NCBI GenBank assembly: GCA_021819985.1
Contig: JAKAEG010000237.1
Span: forward strand, 1-5,288
DNA length: 5,288 bases
Origin: Nitrospirota bacterium
Lineage (GTDB): Bacteria > Nitrospirota > Thermodesulfovibrionia > Thermodesulfovibrionales > JdFR-88
Reading direction: 5' to 3'
Shown here: positions 1 to 5,250 of the stretch, piece after piece
How the letters are laid out: each line of letters begins with the position of its first letter
How positions within the stretch are numbered: the stretch's first letter is position 1
The notes under the pieces: model-generated
The model's input: only the letters and a program-made list of their open reading frames with translations
The model's database searches: none
What the model was told of the DNA's origin: nothing
Translations under genes and position numbers: made by a program

Positions 1-69
1 AAACTGCAGAAGTTGCCTGAACGGATTAAAAAATACTTCAAGCACCCGAGGATAGACTATGCAGCATAG
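1..69 (+). CDS. C-terminal end of an unrecognised upstream gene (partial)
   Basis: Frame 1 is open from the window edge to a TAG at 67-69 and encodes 22 residues ending in YFKHPRIDYAA. The peptide is Lys/Arg-rich and looks like a soluble protein tail. I do not recognise the family, and 22 residues are too few to assign one. It reads in the same direction as the regulatory operon, but 93 bases separate its stop from the next start, so co-transcription is possible and unproven. A chance open frame of this length cannot be excluded. The call rests on frame continuity from base 1 and on the lack of any other use for the stretch. Confidence 0.45.
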   Translation, partial: KLQKLPERIKKYFKHPRIDYAA

Positions 70-83
70 GTTCACTGTTAAAT

Positions 84-120
84 TGCCGGGTTAATAATAG
101 TGAAAATCTGAAAACCGGCA
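84..120. repeat. Inverted repeat in the gap before the operon
   Basis: TGCCGG at 84-89 is matched exactly by CCGGCA at 115-120. The arms can be extended by two A-T pairs if one G is bulged, leaving an AT-rich loop of about 20 bases. No T-run follows, so it is not a standard intrinsic terminator for the upstream gene. It lies 43 bases before the ATG of the small membrane protein and could be an operator, a leader hairpin or chance. Inside the loop, TAATAA (92-97) lies 15 bases after TTCACT (71-76), a very weak sigma-70-like pair. I see no good promoter in 70-162. Confidence 0.25.
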
Positions 121-162
121 GCCTGCTTGATTAAAAAGTTCCTGGCGTGCTAATTTCAATAA

Positions 163-366
163 ATGGAAAACAGGGACACCTGGATCTTGGCCTTTCTTCT
201 TGGTGTGCTTTGTTTCAACTGGCCCCTGCTTGATATCTTCAGAGATCATTTACCGGTTTATCTCTTTGCGGCCTGGTCCGTATTTATACTGATAATCGCA
301 TTACTGGCCGGGAAGTCTTATAAAAATAAAAAGCATAAACCGGGCCCGCCAGAGACCGGCCCCTGA
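163..366 (+). CDS. Small two-helix membrane protein coupled to the transporter-kinase (CbrX-like position)
   Basis: This 67-residue protein has two hydrophobic segments, roughly residues 7-24 and 31-50. A polar link (DIFRDHLP) joins them, and a basic tail rich in Lys and Pro follows (KNKKHKPGPPE). The ATG at 163 is the first possible start because TAA immediately precedes it in frame. No Shine-Dalgarno site is visible before it. TTG at 187, ten bases after AGGGA, is an alternative that would remove the first eight residues. The TGA stop shares its A with the ATG of the kinase gene (TGATG, 364-368), which argues for translational coupling. Small two-helix partners are known next to some SSS transporters (DUF4212 and DUF3311 types), and from memory Pseudomonas has a short cbrX frame overlapping cbrA. 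I infer a similar role as a cofactor or translational regulator of the kinase. No sequence-level homology to those families is shown here. Confidence 0.8.
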   Translation: MENRDTWILAFLLGVLCFNWPLLDIFRDHLPVYLFAAWSVFILIIALLAGKSYKNKKHKPGPPETGP

Positions 367-3300
367 TGTTCAAGGAGTGGTTGCTTGTTTCAGTGGTCCT
401 GGCCTATCTGTGCCTCCTTTTTCTTATAGCCTACCTGGCCGAAAAAAGAGAGAAGATGGGCAGGAGCATTGTCTCAAACCCGTATATATACTCCCTCTCT
501 CTTGCCGTATTCTGCAGTTCGTGGACCTTTTACGGAAGCGTTGGCAGGGCGGCGTCCTCCGGCCTGTCTTTTCTTACCATATACCTTGGCCCCACATTAA
601 TGATGGCGCTTTCGCCCATTCTGTTAAGAAAGGTGATACGCATATCGAAAGAGAACAGGATCACGAGCATCTCGGATTTTTTAGGAGCAAGATACGGGAA
701 TTCTCTTTCGGTGTCGGCTCTTGCGGCATTCATAGCGCTCGTGGGGATAGCGCCTTATCTGGGATTACAGCTGAAGGCCATTATGGAAACCTTTTCCATC
801 CTTGCCGGGCAGAGGGAGGGTTCCTCGCTGGCCGGATGGGTGATCACGCTTGCATTGGGCGTGTTCGCAATTATATTTGGCGCGCGGAAGCTCGATTCTT
901 CTGAAAGGCACGAGGGCCTTGTTTTTGCCGTCGCGTTCGAGTCAATAATAAAACTGGCCGCCTTTCTTGGTGTTGGAATATATGTAAGCTTTTTCCTGTT
1001 TGGGGGCGTGTCTGAAATATTCCAGAAAATTGAGGCCTCATCACGTTTCAGTTCACTGGTCTCGTTAGGGAATGGAGGGCAGGGCGGGTACGGCCAATGG
1101 GCTTCGCTTCTGGTACTGTCCATGTCGGCCGTTTTTTTCCTGCCCAGGCAGTTCCAGGTCTCCGTTGTAGAGAACTCCGACGATTCGCACCTGTCCAAAG
1201 CCGTCTGGCTGTTCCCGCTATATCTCCTTTTGATGAACCTTTTTGTGATGCCCATCGCCTTTGGCGGGCTGCTTGTTTCGGGGGGGAACTCCGCCGGGGC
1301 CGATAATTTCGTCCTCACGATACCTCTTGGCCAGGGCAGTAAATATCTAGCTCTTTTTGCGTTCATAGGAGGTTTTTCAGCCGCAACAGGGATGGTGATC
1401 GTCGGGTCGGTCGCGATAAGCACGATGGTCATGAATAATCTCGTAATGCCCGCCGTTTACAAACTGGACCGGCTGAAGAGAGTTTTTTCTTTTCCGCTCG
1501 TAATCCTTAATCTGAAAAGGCTTGTGATCCTTGGTTTCGTGTTCCTGGGATATGCGTTTGCCGTACACGTGGGAGAGTATTATTCACTGGTCGACATAGG
1601 GCTTCAGTCATTTGAAGCAGTGACCATATTCGCGCCCGCTTTTCTTATCGGCCTTTACTGGAAAAGGGGCAACAGGAAAGGCGCCCTGGCCGGTATGTCC
1701 ACCGGGTTTATCGTCTGGGCCTATACGCTTTTATTGCCGTCCCTGGTGAAGGCCGGGGTAATACATGATTCCGGTCTTTTGTTGCGCATCATTCATTCCG
1801 GGCTTTTAAACCCGGAAGCTCTGTTTGGGACCAGGGGGCTTGATAAATGGACCAATTCGCTTTTATGGGAACTCCTCTTTAATACCTTTTTTTATGTATC
1901 TTTATCGCTTGCCACAAGCCCCGATGAGAACGATGAAAAACAGGCATTTCTTTTTGTCGAGTCCTGCCCCGCAAAACTGCTGCCCGCCCTTGGCAATTAT
2001 GGTTTCGAAGACCTGCAGAATATGCTGGGCCAGTATATAGGCCGGGAAGAAGCCATAGAGGCCCTGGACTCTTTTATGCGCGCCAATAAGATGAGCCAGG
2101 AACGGCTTGGCTCATTTGAACTTATCCGCCTGAGGGAAGAAGCGAAAAGGGTGCTTTCAGGGACAATGGGCTCCGCCATAGCGAGCATGATAATAGAGCG
2201 CAGGGTTGCCGGCACCGAGGAAGAAAAAAGTGAGGTGCTCCAATCCATAAGACAAATTACACGGACCCTCAGACTTTCAAGAAGCGAGCTGGAAGAGGCA
2301 AACAGTGAGTTGTGCATGCTCAAGGAATTCAGCGAGAACATCCTGGAGAGCCTTCCTCTTGGAGTGGCAACTCTTGACGGGTCCCTCCGGGTGAAATACT
2401 GGAACCGGGCAATGGAAAAGATCACCGGGACTCCAAAAACAGAGGTGATGGAGAAAGAGGCCAGCCGGATACTTACCTGTATTGGTCAGGATATCTTCAA
2501 TATGGCAAACGCCGGGAAAGAGATAGTCTGCCGAACCGGGGAGAAGACTTTGAACGGGTATTGTAGCGCGCTTAAAGGCGGACAGGCAGGATATGTTGCC
2601 GTTTTTGAGGATATAACTGAAAAAAAACGCATAGAAGAAGAACTGTTCAGGGCCACAAAGCATGCAAGCCTCGGGAGGCTCGCGGCCGGAGTGTCGCATG
2701 AAATAGGCAATCCGCTGGCCTCGATCTCGTCTCTTGTGCAGGAATTGATAGAAGAAGACCTGTCCACAGCCCAAGGGGCCGCTTTCGCGAAGGATTCAAT
2801 GGCCACCATCAACAGGCATATAGAGAGGATCGCGCGCATAGTCCGCAGCCTGGGCGATTTCGCCAGAATCTATCCACGGCAGAAGACAACTACGGATATC
2901 AGGGAGATACTTGAAAACACGCTTGCCCTTATAAGATACGATAAGGGTTTCAGGAACATAGAACTGGATTTGAAGATCGATGAGCTGCCGGCGCTTACAC
3001 TGGACCCGGACCAGATGCAGCAGGTCTTCCTGAATCTCATATTGAACGCGCGGGACGCCATGCCCAGGGGAGGCAGGCTTGAAATAAGAATTGGCGTTTT
3101 GGACGGCCACGTTCAGATGTCCTTTTCCGATACGGGAGAAGGCATGGACGAAACGCTGCGGGAAAAGGTGTTCGAGCCTTTCTTCACAACGAAAAGCACC
3201 GCCGCAGGGTTTTTGTTTTTTCCCGGGGAGAGAGAGCCTGGCAGCGCTGGCGGGCACCCGTCTGGCGAGCGCGGGGGCACAGGGCTGGGTCTGAGCATCT

Positions 3301-3398
3301 GTTACAGCATAATAAAGGACCACGGGGGCAGCATAGAGGTTGAATCTGCAAAAGGTGAAGGGACCAGGTTTATAATAAAAATCCCTGTGGGACAATAG
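366..3398 (+). CDS. CbrA-like sodium:solute symporter-sensor histidine kinase hybrid (SSS-STAC-PAS-HisKA-HATPase)
   Basis: This is a 1010-residue inner-membrane sensor kinase. Residues 1-517 form an SSS/SLC5 symporter-like domain with about 13 hydrophobic segments. It carries motifs typical of transporter-kinases: CSSWTFYGSVG (50-60), FLPRQFQVSVVEN (258-270) and GGFSAATGMVIV (335-346). Residues about 546-612 resemble the STAC linker (LGQYIGREEA, then VLSGTMGSAIASMII). A coiled coil follows (about 618-655), then a PAS domain (about 655-755). The HisKA H-box is GVSHEIGNP with phospho-acceptor His778. The ATPase domain has an N-box (NLILNARDAM, Asn894), DTGEGM (Asp922), FEPFFTTK (936-943) and GTGLGL (971-976). 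All catalytic boxes are present, but 27 residues separate TTK from GTGLGL where about 4-6 are usual. The gene overlaps the small upstream gene by one base and precedes its likely partner regulator by 34 bases. It probably senses a solute or its transport; the substrate is unknown. In Pseudomonas, CbrA controls carbon/nitrogen balance and takes up histidine, but orthology is not established here. Confidence 0.96.
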   Translation: MFKEWLLVSVVLAYLCLLFLIAYLAEKREKMGRSIVSNPYIYSLSLAVFCSSWTFYGSVGRAASSGLSFLTIYLGPTLMMALSPILLRKVIRISKENRITSISDFLGARYGNSLSVSALAAFIALVGIAPYLGLQLKAIMETFSILAGQREGSSLAGWVITLALGVFAIIFGARKLDSSERHEGLVFAVAFESIIKLAAFLGVGIYVSFFLFGGVSEIFQKIEASSRFSSLVSLGNGGQGGYGQWASLLVLSMSAVFFLPRQFQVSVVENSDDSHLSKAVWLFPLYLLLMNLFVMPIAFGGLLVSGGNSAGADNFVLTIPLGQGSKYLALFAFIGGFSAATGMVIVGSVAISTMVMNNLVMPAVYKLDRLKRVFSFPLVILNLKRLVILGFVFLGYAFAVHVGEYYSLVDIGLQSFEAVTIFAPAFLIGLYWKRGNRKGALAGMSTGFIVWAYTLLLPSLVKAGVIHDSGLLLRIIHSGLLNPEALFGTRGLDKWTNSLLWELLFNTFFYVSLSLATSPDENDEKQAFLFVESCPAKLLPALGNYGFEDLQNMLGQYIGREEAIEALDSFMRANKMSQERLGSFELIRLREEAKRVLSGTMGSAIASMIIERRVAGTEEEKSEVLQSIRQITRTLRLSRSELEEANSELCMLKEFSENILESLPLGVATLDGSLRVKYWNRAMEKITGTPKTEVMEKEASRILTCIGQDIFNMANAGKEIVCRTGEKTLNGYCSALKGGQAGYVAVFEDITEKKRIEEELFRATKHASLGRLAAGVSHEIGNPLASISSLVQELIEEDLSTAQGAAFAKDSMATINRHIERIARIVRSLGDFARIYPRQKTTTDIREILENTLALIRYDKGFRNIELDLKIDELPALTLDPDQMQQVFLNLILNARDAMPRGGRLEIRIGVLDGHVQMSFSDTGEGMDETLREKVFEPFFTTKSTAAGFLFFPGEREPGSAGGHPSGERGGTGLGLSICYSIIKDHGGSIEVESAKGEGTRFIIKIPVGQ

Positions 3399-3410
3399 AT
3401 TTTTAAAAAA

Positions 3411-3430
3411 ATTAAATTAAATTAAATTAA
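3411..3430 (+). repeat. Tandem microsatellite, four perfect copies of ATTAA
   Basis: Four perfect copies of the pentamer ATTAA run from 3411 to 3430, ending two bases before the ATG of the response regulator. The whole intergenic gap 3399-3432 (34 bases) consists only of A and T, in strong contrast with the coding sequence on both sides. There is no purine-rich Shine-Dalgarno site anywhere in it, so the repeat occupies the ribosome loading region. A-rich unstructured leaders can be loaded through ribosomal protein S1. Alternatively, coupling to the kinase stop could drive initiation. Short tandem repeats are prone to slippage, and a changed copy number would alter leader length without touching the reading frame. 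Confidence 0.85.
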
Positions 3431-3432
3431 AA

Positions 3433-4779
3433 ATGGCAAAACGTATGCTCATAGTGGAAGACGAGGAGACGCTCAGGGGATCTATCCGGCGGCTTTTTGT
3501 GAAGAACGGGTTCGATACGGACACGGCGGGTTCGGCCGAGGAGGCCTTCGAGGCCGCAAAATCCGGCATGTATGACGTCATAATTACGGACATAATACTT
3601 CCCGGCATGGACGGAGTGGAGATGATATCCAGGCTCCGTGAACAGGTTGCCGACCAGATATTCATTGTAATGACCGCTTATGCCTCTCTTGAAACCGCCT
3701 TGAAAGCCCTCAGGGCCGGCGCGTACGATTACATAACAAAGCCTGTAATACACGAGGAAATAAAACGGGTGGTCGAAAACGCGTTAAGGCAAAAGACCCT
3801 CCAGATGGAAAACCTCCTCCTTAAAAAACAGATACGAAATAGGGACCCCGATGGCATCATAGGGGAAAGCGCCCAAATAAAGGCGATAACGGGCAAAATA
3901 GCCAAAATAGCCGGAGCCAGAAGCAGCGTGCTCATACTTGGGGAGACCGGCACCGGCAAGGAACTGGTTGCCAGGGCCATCCATTTTGGAAGCTCACGGG
4001 GTGAAAGACCTTTTATTCCCATAAACTGCGGGGCCATTCCGGAAAACCTGCTTGAGTCCGAACTCTTTGGCCACGTGAAGGGCGCATTCACAGGTGCGGT
4101 CAGCGCCAAAAAAGGACTGCTGGAGGTCGCAGACGGCGGGACGGTTTTTCTTGACGAGATAGGGGACATGGGGCTGGGGCTTCAATCAAAACTCCTCCGG
4201 GCACTGGAGGACCAGGAGATTAGGCCCGTTGGGGGCACGCATAGTTTACGGGTGGACCTGCGGTTTATAACCGCCACGAACAAGGACATAGAGCGTGCGG
4301 CCCGTGAGGGCCATTTCAGGGAGGACCTCCTGTACAGGATAAACGTGATCACGATCAAGATGCCGCCTTTAAGGCAGCGGCGCGAGGACATAAAACCTTT
4401 GGCCCGCTATTTCATGGAAAGGTTATCGGACGATATCGGTAAACGGGTAAAGAGCATAACCCCCGAGGCGCTTTCCATACTTGAAAATTATGACTGGCCC
4501 GGCAACGTGAGGGAGCTTCAAAATATAATAGAAAGATCGCTTTTGCTGGCCGACTCTGATGTGATAGGACCGGAATGCCTGCCCGACAATATATGGCGGG
4601 ACGAGCCGGTTTTGGAAGGGTCTGTAACCAGCGGGCATAGCATCGAGGATTATACCAGGCAGTTCATCCTGCATTATCAGCAGAGCCACACCGAGCAGTC
4701 CATCGCCGGTATGCTCGGCATTACGCGCAAATCCCTGTGGGAAAAGCGGAAACGCTGGGGACTTTCAAGGCCGGAGTAA
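3433..4779 (+). CDS. NtrC-family sigma-54-dependent response regulator (CbrB-like partner of the kinase)
   Basis: This 448-residue protein has the full NtrC layout. Residues 1-120 are a receiver with acidic pocket Glu9/Asp10, phospho-acceptor Asp53, Thr81 and Lys103. Residues about 140-375 are the AAA+ sigma-54 activation domain: Walker A GETGTGKE (170-177), the sigma-54 contact loop GAFTGA (217-222), Walker B GGTVFLDEIGD (235-245), ATNKD (281-285), FREDLLYRIN with arginine-finger candidates Arg296 and Arg302, and WPGNVRELQN (355-364). Residues about 403-445 are a Fis-type helix-turn-helix (IAGMLGITRKSLWEKRKRWGL). No key residue is missing, so it should be phosphorylated by the kinase encoded just upstream and activate sigma-54 promoters. 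ATG 3433 starts MAKRMLIVEDEE, normal for receivers; Met5 is a possible internal start but would trim the first beta strand. No Shine-Dalgarno site precedes it. I see no convincing -24/-12 promoter in the window, so its targets probably lie elsewhere. Confidence 0.97.
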   Translation: MAKRMLIVEDEETLRGSIRRLFVKNGFDTDTAGSAEEAFEAAKSGMYDVIITDIILPGMDGVEMISRLREQVADQIFIVMTAYASLETALKALRAGAYDYITKPVIHEEIKRVVENALRQKTLQMENLLLKKQIRNRDPDGIIGESAQIKAITGKIAKIAGARSSVLILGETGTGKELVARAIHFGSSRGERPFIPINCGAIPENLLESELFGHVKGAFTGAVSAKKGLLEVADGGTVFLDEIGDMGLGLQSKLLRALEDQEIRPVGGTHSLRVDLRFITATNKDIERAAREGHFREDLLYRINVITIKMPPLRQRREDIKPLARYFMERLSDDIGKRVKSITPEALSILENYDWPGNVRELQNIIERSLLLADSDVIGPECLPDNIWRDEPVLEGSVTSGHSIEDYTRQFILHYQQSHTEQSIAGMLGITRKSLWEKRKRWGLSRPE

Positions 4780-4836
4780 TCAGGAATGCGGGCCTGTTGA
4801 ATCCGTCTACCGCACAGCGCAAAACTAACCCGACGG

Positions 4837-4861
4837 TGTGGACTCCGGCTAAAAGTCCGCA
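4837..4861 (+). other. Weak hairpin downstream of the response regulator
   Basis: TGTGGACT at 4837-4844 can pair with AGTCCGCA at 4854-4861 (eight pairs, one of them G-U) around a nine-base loop. It lies 57 bases after the regulator stop codon. The bases that follow are A-rich rather than T-rich, so it does not fit an intrinsic terminator on the plus strand, though it could protect the 3' end of the operon transcript. The surrounding stretch 4780-4910 holds no gene I can support. Confidence 0.25.
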
Positions 4862-4917
4862 GCAGAAAAAAGAGTACATTTGTGGGCAATTTCCGGAAGA
4901 ATCAATTTTTTGAAAGT

Positions 4918-4933
4918 CCCCTCTTGGGAGGGG
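4918..4933. repeat. Palindromic intergenic repeat, CCCCTC/GAGGGG type
   Basis: CCCCTC (4918-4923) and GAGGGG (4928-4933) form a perfect six-pair stem around TTGG, followed by TTCGGGGGTG. From memory, short palindromes of this form are scattered through the intergenic regions of many unrelated bacteria. I therefore treat it as a dispersed repeat rather than a gene-specific signal. Its copy number in this genome cannot be judged from the window. Confidence 0.5.
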
Positions 4934-4950
4934 TTCGGGGGTGAATTGTA

Positions 4951-4978
4951 GGGGCGGGGCTTGCTCCGCCCGCCTTTT
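4951..4978 (+). terminator. GC-rich hairpin with short T-run; dispersed repeat and possible operon terminator
   Basis: GGGCGGGGC at 4952-4960 pairs with GCTCCGCCC at 4963-4971 (nine pairs, one G-U; in practice a four-base loop). An alternative fold pairs GGCGGG (4953-4958) with CCCGCC (4969-4974) and is followed directly by TTTT (4975-4978). The second fold has the shape of an intrinsic terminator, though the T-run is short and lies 170 bases after the regulator stop. The unit, introduced by TTGTAGGGGC, also resembles a GC-rich palindrome dispersed in many environmental genomes, so terminator activity may be incidental. Confidence 0.4.
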
Positions 4979-4987
4979 GACTTTGCC

Positions 4988-5016
4988 GTCACTTCGTGCC
5001 ACGACACGGAATCCAG
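4988..5016. repeat. Degenerate palindromic repeat ending in CGGAATCCAG
   Basis: TTCGTG (4993-4998) and CACGGAA (5005-5011) form an imperfect stem with one bulged G. It is flanked by CGTCA on the left and ATCCAG on the right. On the minus strand it begins CTGGATTCCGTGTCGTGGC, which resembles the widely scattered CTGGATTCC...GGAATGACG type of intergenic palindrome. The match is from memory and the copy looks decayed (CACTTCG where CATTCCG would be expected). It may be a relic of a miniature mobile element. Confidence 0.4.
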
Positions 5017-5068
5017 CGACTTTACTTCTCAGTGGATATCAGGAAAACGGTCGCTGTCCCTATTTTCC
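5014..5068. repeat. REP-like nested inverted repeat with GGGACAGCGACC core (minus strand)
   Basis: GGAAAA (5042-5047) and TTTTCC (5063-5068) form an exact six-base inverted repeat around a loop that reads TAGGGACAGCGACCG on the minus strand. The loop contains GTCGCTG (5050-5056), the exact complement of CAGCGAC at 5014-5020, so an alternative long-range seven-pair stem is possible. Motifs with GGGACAG cores between short arms recall REP-type elements mobilised by Y1 (RAYT/IS200-like) transposases. That link is inference; no such transposase gene is in the window. Confidence 0.4.
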
Positions 5069-5121
5069 CTAAAAGCGGGGTTTTTAATTTGAACAAAAAA
5101 GACAAAAAGGGGGCTTTTTAG
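5069..5121. repeat. Imperfect long inverted repeat with facing G-tracts
   Basis: CTAAAAGC (5069-5076) is complementary to GCTTTTTAG (5113-5121) apart from one extra T. Inside, TTTTT (5081-5085) can pair with AAAAA (5104-5108). Between them GGGG (5077-5080) faces a second G-run (5109-5112) and cannot pair. No reading frame is supported here. It could be the degenerate ends of a small element or low-complexity chance. Confidence 0.25.
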
Positions 5122-5131
5122 AAAAATTTAA

Positions 5132-5185
5132 TCAGGCAACTTTGAGGATTATCTTGCCCATGGACCGCCGCCCCTCAAGCACTAG
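5132..5185 (-). pseudogene. C-terminal remnant of a zinc-type alcohol dehydrogenase/quinone oxidoreductase gene, truncated
   Basis: Read on the minus strand, this stretch ends in VLEGRRSMGKIILKVA followed by TGA (plus-strand TCA at 5132-5134). That pattern, an acidic/basic turn followed by GKIILKV, is how medium-chain dehydrogenase/reductase proteins (zinc-binding alcohol dehydrogenase, NADPH:quinone reductase) usually end. They are normally over 300 residues, yet here only about 18 codons fit the family. Upstream in the same frame the sequence becomes AT-rich, and a TAA stop appears at plus-strand positions about 5201-5203. The break point near 5180-5190 coincides with the presumed start of an insertion sequence. 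I infer that the gene was cut by that insertion and the rest lies to the right of the window or is lost. The peptide is short, so the family match is suggestive. Confidence 0.5.
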
Positions 5186-5206
5186 TACTACTGTGTCATA
5201 AAATTA

Positions 5207-5215
5207 TGTTATAAT
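5207..5215 (+). promoter_or_regulatory. Extended -10 promoter for the terminal gene, inside an inverted repeat
   Basis: TGT directly before TATAAT (5210-5215) gives a perfect extended -10 element (TGnTATAAT). No clear -35 hexamer is present 16-18 bases upstream (ACTACT at the 17-base spacing), as is common for extended -10 promoters. TATAAT also lies within an exact inverted repeat, AAATTAT (5201-5207) - GTT - ATAATTT (5211-5217), which could serve as an operator for autoregulation. The gene start is 35 bases downstream. Confidence 0.55.
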
Positions 5216-5237
5216 TTCGAGGCGTTAAATCTTTTGT

Positions 5238-5243
5238 GGAGGG
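5238..5243 (+). promoter_or_regulatory. Strong ribosome binding site (GGAGGG)
   Basis: GGAGGG ends seven bases before ATG 5251. It decides the start of the last gene and contrasts with the operon genes at 163 and 3433, which lack any such site. Confidence 0.75.
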
Positions 5244-5250
5244 ACAAAGG

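Noticed and set aside
116..130. Possible sigma-54 promoter before the operon (CGGCAG-N5-TTGAT)
   Set aside because: The -24 part is close, but the invariant GC of the -12 element is GA here, so the match fails at its most critical position.
377..904. Open frame of 175 codons on the plus strand
   Set aside because: It lies wholly inside the transporter-kinase gene in another frame and has a composition unlike a real protein.
755..1432. Open frame of 225 codons on the minus strand
   Set aside because: It is antisense to the symporter-like domain, has no ribosome binding site or recognisable motif, and arises from codon bias of the real gene.
3192..3300. Frameshift or sequencing error in the kinase ATP lid
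   Set aside because: The GTGLGL box and the rest of the domain resume in the same frame with no stop, so an in-frame insertion explains the sequence better, though an assembly error cannot be fully excluded.
3411..3430. CRISPR-like or other direct-repeat array
   Set aside because: The units are five bases, contiguous and without spacers, so this is a microsatellite only.
4950..4965. GG and TTGC spaced as in a -24/-12 promoter
   Set aside because: The spacing fits, but the -24 hexamer does not match TGGCAC and the bases are explained by the GC-rich hairpin repeat.
4721..5002. Minus-strand open frame across the end of the regulator and the intergenic repeats
   Set aside because: It overlaps the end of the helix-turn-helix coding region and runs through palindromic repeats; the peptide shows no family features.
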